Assembly: GCA_900548465.1 (NCBI GenBank)
Contig: URKY01000030.1
Span: forward strand, 1 to 30,695
Direction of reading: 5' to 3'
Source: an uncultured Eubacterium sp.
GTDB taxonomy: Bacteria > Bacillota > Clostridia > Lachnospirales > Lachnospiraceae
Length of the DNA stretch: 30,695 nt
A program made the position numbers and the translations under genes. The notes beneath the pieces were generated by a model that made no database searches, was not told the DNA's origin, and saw only the letters and a list, made by a program, of their open reading frames with translations. Within the stretch, counting starts at the first letter, position 1; every line of letters begins with the position of its first letter. Positions 16,722-25,155 of the stretch are shown here, in pieces.

Positions 16722-16814
16722 TGAATTTGGAAACAATTTTCATTTTTCTTGTAACAGGATAATTTAATTTTGAAAAATAATTATTTTTACATTGATGGTA
16801 ATTTTCTTTGTTCC

Positions 16815-16926
16815 AGTTCCCTGTATTCCGGCACATAATCTTATTTTTTATTTCGTTTTCATATATTCCGACACGTAATCTCATTTATTTAGTTCCCTGT
16901 ATTCCGGCACATAATCTTATTTATTT
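16815..16926. repeat. Three imperfect tandem copies of a 36-40 base unit
   Basis: Copies start near 16815, 16855 and 16891. The first and third share the 30-base stretch from agttccctg to aatcttattt exactly; the middle copy is degenerate (atattccgacacgtaatc). Units sit directly next to each other without spacers. The rest of the 447-base gap between zur and the HAD gene holds the zur promoter, AT-rich DNA and the terminator at 17022; I see no gene in it. Confidence 0.7.
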
Positions 16927-17021
16927 TGTTTTATTGCATTCTTCTCTATAATCTTTATTATTCCCCACAAGCATCTGCCATGCCCACACAAACATAAACA
17001 ATTCAATATCTTCCCTCCATC

Positions 17022-17066
17022 AAAAAAAGTGCCACATCAGTGATTTCATATCACTAACATAGCACT
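17022..17066 (-). terminator. Intrinsic terminator after the HAD phosphatase gene
   Basis: On the minus strand AGTGC and AGTGAT arms pair with ATCACT and GCACT to form an interrupted stem, followed by seven T residues. It lies just after the stop codon at 17078 and closes the proS-HAD unit. Confidence 0.75.
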
Positions 17067-17077
17067 CTTTATTTCTA

Positions 17078-17893
17078 TTATAATAAATATTTTTCTATAG
17101 CCTCTGCTACGCCGTCATTATCGCAATCTGCCACAATAACATCTGCAATTTTCTTTACATTGTCATTGGCATTTTTCATTGCCACTGCAAGCCCGGCTTT
17201 AGAAAGTACATCTAAGTCATTATCTGCATCTCCCACGGATATTACCTCTGACATATCCAGCTTCAGATGCTGACATAATTTCATAAGTCCTGTTCCCTTT
17301 GTAGTTCCAATAGCCGACAATTCAAGAGAAGTTTCTTCTGAATTTGCCAGTTCTAAAGGCATGCCCTGAAGCTTGCTTCTTGTTTCTTCTCTAAGTCCAG
17401 GATTCGCATGGTACAGATTCAGTTTTTCCACCGGCATAGGATTTTCTTTATAATAATCGGAAATATTTTCCACCGTGGTTGCTACACTTTCAAACAAAGG
17501 TATATATACTTCCATATTAAAATGTTCCATATTCATCATATGACTCTTTTGTACTATGGAATCCTTTGTAAGTAAATGAACCATAACATCTGTTTTATCA
17601 GCTATTTCCAAAACTTTCAATACAATATCATCTGAAATAGGATTGTCATATATTATACGGTCTTCTTTAAGATCGTAAACCAATGCGCCACTAACACCTA
17701 CAATATATCTTAGTCCTGGCATCTGATCTATATACTGTTTTAATTCCGCAATGCACCTTCCTGTGGAAAGGACAACTTCTTTTCCTGCATCAAAAGCCTT
17801 TTCTACGGCTGATAATGTTTTCGGAGTAATCTCCTTATTACTGTTAAGAAGCGTACCATCCATATCTAATGCAATCATCTTATATTTTTCCAT
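17078..17893 (-). CDS. Cof-type HAD-IIB family phosphatase
   Basis: A 271-residue cytoplasmic hydrolase of the haloacid dehalogenase superfamily, probably acting on sugar phosphates or similar metabolites. Motif I is ALDMDGTLLNSNKEI with nucleophile D10 and acid/base D12; motif II is VVLSTGR; motif III includes the Lys of IGTTKGTGLMKL; motif IV is SVGDADNDLDVLSKAGLAVAMKNA. A large C2 cap lies between motifs II and III. AGGTGATTA precedes the start. It follows proS by 10 bases and is co-transcribed with it. The substrate cannot be read from sequence. Confidence 0.9.
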   Translation of the reverse strand: MEKYKMIALDMDGTLLNSNKEITPKTLSAVEKAFDAGKEVVLSTGRCIAELKQYIDQMPGLRYIVGVSGALVYDLKEDRIIYDNPISDDIVLKVLEIADKTDVMVHLLTKDSIVQKSHMMNMEHFNMEVYIPLFESVATTVENISDYYKENPMPVEKLNLYHANPGLREETRSKLQGMPLELANSEETSLELSAIGTTKGTGLMKLCQHLKLDMSEVISVGDADNDLDVLSKAGLAVAMKNANDNVKKIADVIVADCDNDGVAEAIEKYLL

Positions 17894-17903
17894 TAATCAC
17901 CTG

Positions 17904-19640
17904 TTATTTTACTTCGGCATAAATATCATCAGTAAGTTTCTTTATAATTCTTTCCACCTCTGCAACTGCATTGTCCACAGGTGTCTTCTGCTTGTCTATC
18001 TGCTTATCTCTTGTAGAAATTTCTACTGCATTCTCTTCAAGATTTCTTGGACTTACAACAACTCTTACAGGAACACCTAATAAATCTGCATCTGCAAACA
18101 TTGCTCCGGGTCTTACTTTTCTATCATCATAAATAACTTCAATTCCTTTATTCTGAAGTGTATTGTAAAGGTTATCTGCTAATTCTTTACATTTTGCATC
18201 ATCAGAACGTAAGCAACATAAATGTACCTGCCAAGGTGCAATTGTAATTGGCCAGATTGGACCGTAATCGTCATGTCTCACTTCACAGATTGAAGCTGCC
18301 ATACGACCTACGCCAATTCCGTAGCATCCCATAATAGGATACTGTTCATCTCCATTTTCGTCTGTATATTTAAAGCCCATTGCCTTAGAATATTTTGTTC
18401 CTAACTGGAATATGTTTCCAACCTCGATACCTCTTGAAATTGTAATTGAATGCTTTCCGCATTTTGGACAAATGCCACCTTCAACAATCTTAGCAAGATC
18501 AAAATATTTTGCATCAGGACAATCTCTGTCTACATTAAATCCTGTGTAATGAACATCAACCTTGTTAGCACCTGTTACAAGATAATCAATATCCTTTAAT
18601 GAATTGTCAAAAAGAACTGTTACCTTTTCATTTATTCCTACAGGTCCGATAAATCCTGCTGTAAGCACGCTGTCATCTTCAATTACTGCCGGATGAATTT
18701 CACATCCCAACGCATTTGTAAATTTAGTTTCATTGATATCTAAATCACCTCTTATAAATGCAACTACATAACTGTCATCTTCATTTCTCTGATATACAAC
18801 TGCCTTAGCCGTGTTTTCTGCAGGAATATTTAAAAATTCACAAAGTTCTTCGATTGTACCTGTGCCCGGTGTAGCAACCTCTTTTAATTCTTCCTTTGGA
18901 ATCTTATTTTCATTTTCAATAATGCTTGGTGCAGCTTCAACGTTTGCACTGTATCCACATTCAGGACATACTGCAATTGAATCTTCGCCTGCAGGTGTAA
19001 GAAGCATATATTCATGGGAAATACTTCCTCCCATCATACCTGAATCTGATGCAACAACTGCAACTTCAGGAATACCACATCTTGCAAAAATACGATTATA
19101 AGCATCGTAACATATATTGTAATATCTCTCTAAATCTTCCTGAGATGTATGGAATGAGTAAGCATCCTTCATTGTAAATTCACGAACACGAATAAGTCCT
19201 GCTCTAGGTCTTGCCTCATCACGGAACTTAGTCTGAATCTGATAAATCATAAAAGGATATTTTGCATAGCTGTTTGCATATTCCCTAACAAGCTGAACTG
19301 AAGCTTCTTCATGAGTCATACCAAGAACCATCTTGCTTCCTGTTCTATCCTTAAATCTTAGAAGTTCTGAACCAACAGTGTCATATCTTCCTGATTCTTC
19401 CCAAAGACTTCCCGGTAACGTAACAGGGAATAAAACTTCCTGTCCGTCAATTTTGTCCATTTCATCACGGATAATATTTTCTATTTTTTGTGAAATTCGC
19501 TTCATCGGCGGGAACTGAGAATAGATACCATTTGCTACATTTTTGATGTATCCTCCTCTCACCATTAGGGCGTGACTGTCGATAAGACAGTTTGCCGGTC
19601 TTTCTTTAAATCTGTCTCCCACTAATTTTGATAATTTCAT
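17904..19640 (-). CDS. proS: Prolyl-tRNA synthetase, bacterial type with editing domain
   Basis: A 578-residue class II aminoacyl-tRNA synthetase that charges tRNA-Pro. The N-terminal catalytic part contains motif 2 (GMTHEEASVQLVREY and FRDEARPRAGLIRVREFTMKDAYSFH). An inserted editing (INS) domain follows at about 230-390, with TAKAVVYQRN and AGFIGPVGI. Motif 3 is MGCYGIGVGRMAASICEVRHDD, and the C-terminal anticodon-binding domain includes DDRKVRPGAMFADADLLGVPVRVVV. Length and order match the long bacterial form, which hydrolyses mischarged Ala-tRNA-Pro. AAGGAG precedes the ATG. The 92-base gap upstream holds a promoter but is too short for a T-box leader. Confidence 0.96.
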   Translation of the reverse strand: MKLSKLVGDRFKERPANCLIDSHALMVRGGYIKNVANGIYSQFPPMKRISQKIENIIRDEMDKIDGQEVLFPVTLPGSLWEESGRYDTVGSELLRFKDRTGSKMVLGMTHEEASVQLVREYANSYAKYPFMIYQIQTKFRDEARPRAGLIRVREFTMKDAYSFHTSQEDLERYYNICYDAYNRIFARCGIPEVAVVASDSGMMGGSISHEYMLLTPAGEDSIAVCPECGYSANVEAAPSIIENENKIPKEELKEVATPGTGTIEELCEFLNIPAENTAKAVVYQRNEDDSYVVAFIRGDLDINETKFTNALGCEIHPAVIEDDSVLTAGFIGPVGINEKVTVLFDNSLKDIDYLVTGANKVDVHYTGFNVDRDCPDAKYFDLAKIVEGGICPKCGKHSITISRGIEVGNIFQLGTKYSKAMGFKYTDENGDEQYPIMGCYGIGVGRMAASICEVRHDDYGPIWPITIAPWQVHLCCLRSDDAKCKELADNLYNTLQNKGIEVIYDDRKVRPGAMFADADLLGVPVRVVVSPRNLEENAVEISTRDKQIDKQKTPVDNAVAEVERIIKKLTDDIYAEVK

Positions 19641-19694
19641 CTTATTTCTCCTTATATAATAGTATATTCGTCAGCCTCTATCACTAACCAAATA

Positions 19695-19723
19695 ATTTTA
19701 ATATAATTTCATCAAAAAAGCAA
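19695..19723 (-). promoter_or_regulatory. Probable promoter of the proS-HAD operon
   Basis: On the minus strand TTGCTT (19723-19718) and TAAAAT (19700-19695) are separated by 17 bases, beginning about 10 bases after the stop codon of the protease gene. Confidence 0.55.
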
Positions 19724-19732
19724 CTTTTACCA

Positions 19733-21445
19733 TTATGTTCTTGTAAGTATAAGAAAACTATTAAATACATCTAACTTACCGTACCCCCATTGGACATTGG
19801 GATAAGTGATATTTCGGTTTCTCTGTGCTCCACGGATTAGATAACTTTTTATATAAGTTCCCTTCATATAAATGTCATTTCCATTAACAAATCCCCACTG
19901 AAGCATTTGTGCACAACACCCTCCTGCAAGAGCTGCTGCAATTGACGTTCCGTTTTTTCTTATAAAGCCTCCACTAAGTTCCGCGCTTCTTCCAATATCA
20001 GCTCCATAAACATTTACAGCGGGAGCTGCCACATCAGGCTTTATATTATTATCATTAGTAAATCCCCTTCCTGAATTTGGGTATATTGCTTCTGTAAAAT
20101 TATCATATCCGCTAACATTAATTACATTCTGTGCATCTGAGGGTATTGTTAATGTTATATCCGGATTTGGTTTCAGGAAATATGTTTCTGCATTTACAAA
20201 CTTTCTTATATTAGCCCAAATGTTAAATCTGCCATTTACAATATTGCTGCCATATACTCTTATGGTCCACAATCCGGGAGTAGGCCTTATAAACCTCATA
20301 AATATTAGTTCTCTTCCACCTCCTGCCTCCACCAGACTGTAATCCACTTCAATGGTAGTATCCTCCAAAAGAAAATTTACCTTTTTGCTTACATCCTTTC
20401 TTGCAGGAATTCTTTCCACTGTTTCCCCTAATGGTGACACAAAAGAAACGGAAAACAAATCAGGCGTATTACCCCACAGTTCTAAAACAAACCCTTTGTC
20501 ATTTTCTCCGACTCTTATCTCCACCTCATCATTTTTCCCGTCATTTAACGCACCACTATAATGGAGTCTTTCATTGCCTTCGTTTCCACTACAGACAACA
20601 ACACAGTGTCCTATATATTGTCCAAGTTCATTTAGATATTGTGCCAGGGGAGAACCTCCTGCCCGATCTCCGCTTCCTGTTCCAATTCCAAGTACAATCA
20701 CAACAGGCATATCGTATTTAATCCTTAAATTTCTTAAATAATTAGCTGCCAGCATAATATCATTTTCCTGATACACTTCATCTTCAGTATCAAGCAAAAA
20801 GTAATCCTTCAAATAATTTTTAGCCGGCTTTAACTTAACCATGGCTATATAACTTTCCGGAGCACTGCCTACAAAATCCCTTTGTTCATCATATTTACCA
20901 CAGGCTACACTTGCCATAAATGTACCATGTCCGTTTTCATCCCTATGGGAAACAATATTTTGCGGTTCATCAAATTCTATGGCAGAATTAATTTGTTCCA
21001 TAGTATACTCACTTCCGTAATAAAAATTTTGAGGAGGAGTTCCACTGTTATCTGTCTGATCCCATATACTGATAATTCTGGTCTGTCCCGTAGAATTAAG
21101 AAAACATTTATTTGTGTAGTCAATTCCTGTATCAATAAAACCCACAATAACACCTTTTCCCGTCAGTTCCAGCCTCAGTTGATTTTGCAGTCTTATTGAA
21201 CCTGTCGCTGCCACAGATGTTGTGTCCATAAGACCGTATAATTTAGGAATGGCATTATAAGTGTTTGCTGCCACCCCAAAGTTTGGAATATTGGTGAGTT
21301 TTTCATAGGCGCAATAATATCGTTCATTAATTATCTGAAGACAGTCATTTCCGAACCTCTCTAATGCCTTTTCACTGCCCCCTCCATACTCCACAATAAA
21401 ATCTCCATAGTCCTGAGACATTATTATTTGTCTACAATCAGGCAT
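19733..21445 (-). CDS. S8 subtilisin-like protease, Csp germination protease type
   Basis: A 570-residue serine protease related to clostridial Csp proteins, which process spore cortex hydrolases during germination. The catalytic triad appears complete: Asp105 in GFIDTGIDYT, His173 in ENGHGTFMAS, and Ser near residue 501 in NGTSIAAALAGG. The oxyanion Asn is in VVCSGNEGNE. A large insertion of about 130 residues between the Asn and Ser regions (ELWGNTPDLFSVSFVSP onward) matches the jelly-roll insertion known in Csp proteins. There is no secretion signal; the N-terminal region (about 1-85) could be a prodomain. AAAGGATTGG precedes the ATG. It has its own upstream terminator, so it is separate from clpX. 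A role in spores is inferred from family only. Confidence 0.82.
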   Translation of the reverse strand: MPDCRQIIMSQDYGDFIVEYGGGSEKALERFGNDCLQIINERYYCAYEKLTNIPNFGVAANTYNAIPKLYGLMDTTSVAATGSIRLQNQLRLELTGKGVIVGFIDTGIDYTNKCFLNSTGQTRIISIWDQTDNSGTPPQNFYYGSEYTMEQINSAIEFDEPQNIVSHRDENGHGTFMASVACGKYDEQRDFVGSAPESYIAMVKLKPAKNYLKDYFLLDTEDEVYQENDIMLAANYLRNLRIKYDMPVVIVLGIGTGSGDRAGGSPLAQYLNELGQYIGHCVVVCSGNEGNERLHYSGALNDGKNDEVEIRVGENDKGFVLELWGNTPDLFSVSFVSPLGETVERIPARKDVSKKVNFLLEDTTIEVDYSLVEAGGGRELIFMRFIRPTPGLWTIRVYGSNIVNGRFNIWANIRKFVNAETYFLKPNPDITLTIPSDAQNVINVSGYDNFTEAIYPNSGRGFTNDNNIKPDVAAPAVNVYGADIGRSAELSGGFIRKNGTSIAAALAGGCCAQMLQWGFVNGNDIYMKGTYIKSYLIRGAQRNRNITYPNVQWGYGKLDVFNSFLILTRT

Positions 21446-21459
21446 TTTCCAATCCTTTC

Positions 21460-21495
21460 AAAAAGAGAGGATATTATAACTGCTATAACATCCTC
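21460..21495 (-). terminator. Intrinsic terminator between clpX and the protease gene
   Basis: GAGGAT pairs with ATCCTC, with TTATA/TATAA extending the stem, and five T residues follow after three bases on the minus strand. On the plus strand a run of seven T follows the same stem, so it may work in both directions. The protease ribosome site starts immediately after it. Confidence 0.65.
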
Positions 21496-21557
21496 CCTTT
21501 TTTTATTATTAAAAAATATTATTATATTATATGCCTTGATTTCAAAACCGTTACTGC

Positions 21558-23036
21558 TTATTCTTCAATAAGATTTCGTCCTCTCATTCCTATAACAGGG
21601 CCACCTGTTCCATTAATATATTCTTCTGTTATTTTAACAGTGCCAATATGGTCATCCTTTGGAATTTCGTACATAATATCCAACATAAACTCTTCTATTA
21701 TTGAACGGAGAGCTCTTGCTCCTGTTTTCTTTTCCATAGCTTTCTTTGCTATTGTTTTAAGAGCTCCTTCAGTAAATTCAAGTTTAACCTCATCTAATTC
21801 AAGAAGCTTCTGGTACTGTTTAATAATGGCGTTTTTAGGGTCCGTCAGAATCTTTACCATCATTTCTTCCGTCAATCCGTCAAGGGTAAATACAATTGGA
21901 AGTCTGCCAAGGAATTCCGGAATCATTCCAAACTTTCTTAAGTCATCGCCTGTAACCTTGCTTATAACATTTTTGTCATTGTCATACTTGTCTGTTAAAT
22001 CACCCAGAAATCCAATGGAAGCCTGCTTGTTTAATCTCTCTTTAACAATGTCTTCCAAATCAGGGAAAGCTCCACCACAAATAAACAGAATATTTTTTGT
22101 ATTTACTGTTGCAAGAGGCACCATGGCATTTTTACTTGTAGCTCCGACAGGAACTTCCACTTCACTTCCTTCAAGAAGTTTAAGCATTCCCTGTTGCACT
22201 GACTCGCCACTTACATCCCTGCTTCTTGTAGTGTCTTTCTTTGCAATCTTATCTATTTCATCAATAAATACAATGCCTGTCTCTGCTCTTTCAACATCAT
22301 TATCTGCTGCTGCAAGAAGTTTTGAAATAACACTTTCAATATCATCTCCAATGTATCCTGCTTCAGTAAGGGATGTAGCATCGGTAATGGCAAGAGGCAC
22401 ATCCAGTATTTTCGCCATCGTCTTTACAAGATATGTTTTTCCACATCCTGTAGGTCCAATCATTAACATGTTAGACTTTTCAATTTCAATGTCATCCATT
22501 GTGTTAGTAGCCACTCTTTTGTAATGGTTATAGACTGCCACAGACATAACTTTCTTTGCATAGTCCTGGCCGATAACATATTCATCTAATTTTTCTTTTA
22601 TGATATGAGGTGCAGGTATTTTCTTTAAATCTATAACAGGAGCTGCTTCTTTTTCCTTTGTCTTTTTCTTTTTAAGTTTCTGCTTGTTTGGAATATCTCT
22701 TCTAAAATCTTCCGGAGTCATCATGTGAATTCCCGGCATGTTAAGAAGTTCCTTCAATTCATCCTCGCTAATGTTTATATTCATCCCAATATTCTGAAAA
22801 CTGTTAAAACTCTTCTGAAGACAATCTGCACAGACGCAAATTCCACCGGGCATATCAATCATTTTTCCTGCCTTGCTTTCAGGTCTTCTACAAACATAAC
22901 ATATTTTTTCGTATTCATCTTCATTGTTATTTTTGTTTTCAGTTGACCCTGAATTGCTACTGTTCGTTTCTTCTATATTGTTTTTTAATTCTTCGTTGTT
23001 TTCAGTGTTATTACTCTCTAAATCTTTATCGCTCAT
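21558..23036 (-). CDS. clpX: ATP-dependent Clp protease ATP-binding subunit ClpX
   Basis: This AAA+ unfoldase feeds substrates to ClpP. Of its 492 residues, the first 40 are an acidic Asn/Glu-rich extension. The zinc-binding domain follows (ICYVCRRPESKAGKM and CVCADC, giving two CxxC pairs). The AAA+ core has Walker A IGPTGCGKTYLVKT, Walker B IVFIDEIDKIAKKDTTRSRD, the pore-loop region AGYIGDD, and sensor-2 TGARALRSIIEEFMLD. A long basic linker (KQKLKKKKTKEKEA) separates the two parts. The start is uncertain: ATG at 23036 is used here, but a TTG at 23045 would fit if the hairpin at 23050-23067 folds away behind the strong AAAGGAG. Unlike many Firmicutes, no clpP or tig lies beside it. Confidence 0.93.
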   Translation of the reverse strand: MSDKDLESNNTENNEELKNNIEETNSSNSGSTENKNNNEDEYEKICYVCRRPESKAGKMIDMPGGICVCADCLQKSFNSFQNIGMNINISEDELKELLNMPGIHMMTPEDFRRDIPNKQKLKKKKTKEKEAAPVIDLKKIPAPHIIKEKLDEYVIGQDYAKKVMSVAVYNHYKRVATNTMDDIEIEKSNMLMIGPTGCGKTYLVKTMAKILDVPLAITDATSLTEAGYIGDDIESVISKLLAAADNDVERAETGIVFIDEIDKIAKKDTTRSRDVSGESVQQGMLKLLEGSEVEVPVGATSKNAMVPLATVNTKNILFICGGAFPDLEDIVKERLNKQASIGFLGDLTDKYDNDKNVISKVTGDDLRKFGMIPEFLGRLPIVFTLDGLTEEMMVKILTDPKNAIIKQYQKLLELDEVKLEFTEGALKTIAKKAMEKKTGARALRSIIEEFMLDIMYEIPKDDHIGTVKITEEYINGTGGPVIGMRGRNLIEE

Positions 23037-23102
23037 GTACTTCAATTAATGCGTATATTACTACGCACATTCTCCTTTCATCGCAATATAAGCATAGTTC
23101 AT
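23026..23102 (-). promoter_or_regulatory. Structured clpX translation leader with overlapping short frames
   Basis: A strong AAAGGAG (23078-23072) lies about 35 bases before the clpX ATG. Between them is a hairpin TGCGTA-GTAATA-TACGCA (23067-23050). Folding it would leave about 8 bases between the Shine-Dalgarno and the TTG at 23045. Two short frames are also present: 23102-23061 (13 codons, AAGG just upstream) and 23070-23026 (14 codons, overlapping the clpX start by 11 bases). They form an overlapping chain that could couple translation. All of this is read from sequence; function is inferred. Confidence 0.45.
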
Positions 23103-23173
23103 TTTCCTTACGTCACTATAGTTTATCATAATTTTTTATAAAGATAAACCACATAAACTTGGGAATATTTTCA

Positions 23174-23202
23174 TTGAAAATTCATATGTAAAAATGTATA
23201 AT
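23174..23202 (+). promoter_or_regulatory. Sigma-A promoter of the PRTase-like gene
   Basis: TTGAAA (23174-23179) and a perfect TATAAT (23197-23202) are spaced by 17 bases, 55 bases before the start codon. Confidence 0.75.
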
Positions 23203-23256
23203 TGATACATGATATTCGAACGGCACATGACAATTTAATACAAGGAGGATAAACAT

Positions 23257-23904
23257 ATGATTACTAACAGAATTGTAAAGTATTATGCCAGAAAAGATTC
23301 CCGTATTGCCATTAAAGTAATACCGGGACATTTTGTAACTACTCATTCACACGTAAGTGCTTATCTTGATATGACTACAATGAAAACACGTCAGAACGAA
23401 GCTGAACGTATTGCCATTGCCATGAAAGATTATTATAACGTAATGGGCAAGCCAATAGATACTATTGTATGCTTAGACGGATGTGAAGTTATAGGTGCAT
23501 TTTTAGCCAGCGAACTTAGCCGTGCCGGTATTTTATCCCTCAATGCACACAAAACCATCTATGTAGTTACACCTGAATTTAACTCGAACGGACAAATGAT
23601 TTTCAGAGATAACCTGAAACCTGAAATTGCCGGAAAGAATGTTCTTTTGCTTCTTGCTTCCGCATCAACAGGAAAGACCATTAGAAACAGTATTGAATGT
23701 ATTGAGTACTATGGTGGTATTCTCCAGGGCATCTCTTCTATTTTCAGTGCTGTAGATTCTATTGACGGACACAGAGTTGATGCACTTTTCAGAGCCGAAG
23801 ATATTCCTAATTATGAAGCATATTCATCCCACGATTGTCCTTTATGCAAGGCGGGACAACGTGTAGAAGCTATTGTAAACGGTTACGGATATAGTGAATT
23901 GTAA
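23257..23904 (+). CDS. Orotate-phosphoribosyltransferase-like protein with degenerate PRPP loop
   Basis: A 215-residue cytoplasmic protein with a type I phosphoribosyltransferase-like fold. The core is recognisable from IDTIVCLDGCEVIGAFLASELSRAG and a beta strand plus loop KNVLLLLASASTGKTIRNSIE, where the PRPP loop should be. In active enzymes that loop carries two acidic residues (as in VLIIDD of xpt in this window); here they are replaced by LLAS, so PRPP chemistry is doubtful. The C-terminus holds a CPLC pair (HDCPLCKAGQRVEAI). A perfect AAGGAGG ribosome site and a consensus promoter suggest strong expression, and it forms its own unit ending in a strong terminator. Function is unknown; a regulatory or nucleotide-binding role is possible. 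Confidence 0.72.
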   Translation: MITNRIVKYYARKDSRIAIKVIPGHFVTTHSHVSAYLDMTTMKTRQNEAERIAIAMKDYYNVMGKPIDTIVCLDGCEVIGAFLASELSRAGILSLNAHKTIYVVTPEFNSNGQMIFRDNLKPEIAGKNVLLLLASASTGKTIRNSIECIEYYGGILQGISSIFSAVDSIDGHRVDALFRAEDIPNYEAYSSHDCPLCKAGQRVEAIVNGYGYSEL

Positions 23905-23937
23905 AACCTGAAAAATAAACTTTTGTTTTTTAGTCAT

Positions 23938-23967
23938 AACCACCGGTTTTTGCCGGTGGTTTATTTG
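23938..23967 (+). terminator. Intrinsic terminator after the PRTase-like gene
   Basis: AACCACCGG pairs perfectly with CCGGTGGTT across a 6-base loop and is followed by the T-rich tract TATTTGTT. Confidence 0.85.
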
Positions 23968-23979
23968 TTCTACAATAAT

Positions 23980-24020
23980 GGGCTGTGCTCTAACCATTAT
24001 AAACAGTTAGAACTCAGCCC
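23980..24020 (-). terminator. Strong hairpin after the Rpn nuclease gene, possible terminator
   Basis: The 15-base arms at 23980-23994 and 24006-24020 pair at 13 positions (GGGCTGAG... against ...CAGCCC) around an 11-base loop. Read on the minus strand it lies 40 bases after the nuclease stop codon, but the following ATTATTGT is only weakly T-rich, so it could instead be a repeat-associated structure. Confidence 0.5.
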
Positions 24021-24060
24021 TTATACATTCTTAATTATTTAATAATACCTTATTGATATA

Positions 24061-24999
24061 CTAGTGTTTCATTGCCTCATAAATTTCATTCACATTATAA
24101 TCCGGTGAAAACTTTTCTGCAGTTTCATATATTTCCTCTATATCTGTTATCTGCTCTTCAAGTTCATCAGCTATCTGCTTCATTGTCTTGTTTTTCTTTA
24201 TTTTTTTACATACCATTTCAATCAGTTTTAATTTCTGACCGATCTGCTGTCCTGCCAATTCACCTTCCTCATATGAATCCTCGCGAATGTGTGCCATAGT
24301 TTTTGCTTCATCATATTCCATCCTAAGCATATCTGCTACCTCCGATTTATGTTCAAGCAGAAACTCCTTTAATACATCATTTTCTATGCAATAATTAATC
24401 GCTTTTGTTATTGCATCCTTTAAGTCATCAGTACTCTGCTTAAACTCTCTTATTTTCGATATCAGTATAGCATATTCTCCCAAGATTGAACACTGGTCTA
24501 ACAGTTTTTTATTATGTCCGTAGTTAATGTTTAATACAATGGCTGTCCATTCAAATATCCCCTCTTTCACCGGTACACTAAATGCATCTGATAATTTTAG
24601 AATTTCTTTTTCAGGTTTGTTTTCATCCCCATTATAAAAAACATAGTATTGTGGTGTTGGAAACTTAATAAGTCTTCTTCTAAATATATCAATGTTATTT
24701 TTCATTATGTACTTATTATACAATTCAGCACTGTATCTAAACCCTCTTATGGGCATGTTGTAACTCCACGTGCTCTGGTGTTCATAAACTGCCAGTCTGC
24801 TGTCGATTATACATGACACATCATTTTTCATCTTCATATAAAATACATCATCTAATGTATCTATTTCCAAATCATCCACGTTGGTATAATCAGTCCCATT
24901 CAACGCATTAAACAGCGACAACAAATTCTCCTTGTACTTTTCATAGCCAAATATCATTCTAAAAACCCTATCTTTGTTTTTCCTATTTACCCCCGGCAT
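24061..24999 (-). CDS. Rpn-family recombination-promoting nuclease / PD-(D/E)XK transposase-like protein
   Basis: A 312-residue protein of the Rpn group, nucleases of PD-(D/E)XK type that are linked to RecA-independent recombination in E. coli. The N-terminus NRKNKDRVFRMIFGYEKYKENLLSLFNALNGTDY is characteristic. The presumed catalytic segment is MKNDVSCIIDSRLAVYEHQSTWSYNMPIRG, with Asp and EHQ in place of the classical ExK. The C-terminal part carries a glycine-containing EGELAGQQIGQ region and helices with KKIKKNKTMKQIADELE. AAAGGAAAA precedes the start. Such genes are often found in many copies in Lachnospiraceae genomes; no terminal inverted repeats or target duplications are visible around this one. 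Confidence 0.82.
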   Translation of the reverse strand: MPGVNRKNKDRVFRMIFGYEKYKENLLSLFNALNGTDYTNVDDLEIDTLDDVFYMKMKNDVSCIIDSRLAVYEHQSTWSYNMPIRGFRYSAELYNKYIMKNNIDIFRRRLIKFPTPQYYVFYNGDENKPEKEILKLSDAFSVPVKEGIFEWTAIVLNINYGHNKKLLDQCSILGEYAILISKIREFKQSTDDLKDAITKAINYCIENDVLKEFLLEHKSEVADMLRMEYDEAKTMAHIREDSYEEGELAGQQIGQKLKLIEMVCKKIKKNKTMKQIADELEEQITDIEEIYETAEKFSPDYNVNEIYEAMKH

Positions 25000-25071
25000 T
25001 TCTTTTTCCTTTACATCATTTGTGTGTTATTATACATATTCTGTGTGATTGTGTCAATAGTTAAATTTTAT

Positions 25072-25122
25072 ACATCTAAAAAACAGACTGTTACCGTAAT
25101 AATAGTCTGTTTTTTTAGATGT
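25072..25122. terminator. Long palindromic terminator between the kinase and nuclease genes
   Basis: An 18-base arm (acatct..cagact, 25072-25089) pairs with 25104-25122 apart from one extra base, enclosing a 14-base loop. The arms contain A6 and T7 runs, so it can terminate on either strand. It follows the kinase stop codon by 34 bases on the minus strand. Confidence 0.75.
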
Positions 25123-25155
25123 ACATTGTAAAATGAAGCTATCCACCAACATCCC

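Noticed and set aside
16699..16884. 61-codon minus-strand frame upstream of zur
   Set aside because: It overlaps the zur promoter and is built from the tandem repeat units; no ribosome site.
16815..16926. Possible CRISPR array
   Set aside because: Units touch each other without unique spacers and the middle copy is degenerate; no cas genes are present.
19641..19732. T-box leader before proS
   Set aside because: Only 92 bases separate proS from the previous gene, with a promoter inside; no room for specifier loop and antiterminator.
21640..22524. Long open frame (294 codons) on the plus strand opposite clpX
   Set aside because: It is antisense to a secure gene, has no ribosome site or domain, and reflects codon bias of clpX.
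24061..24999. Rpn gene as part of an insertion sequence
   Set aside because: No terminal inverted repeats or target-site duplications flank it; the nearby hairpins read as terminators.
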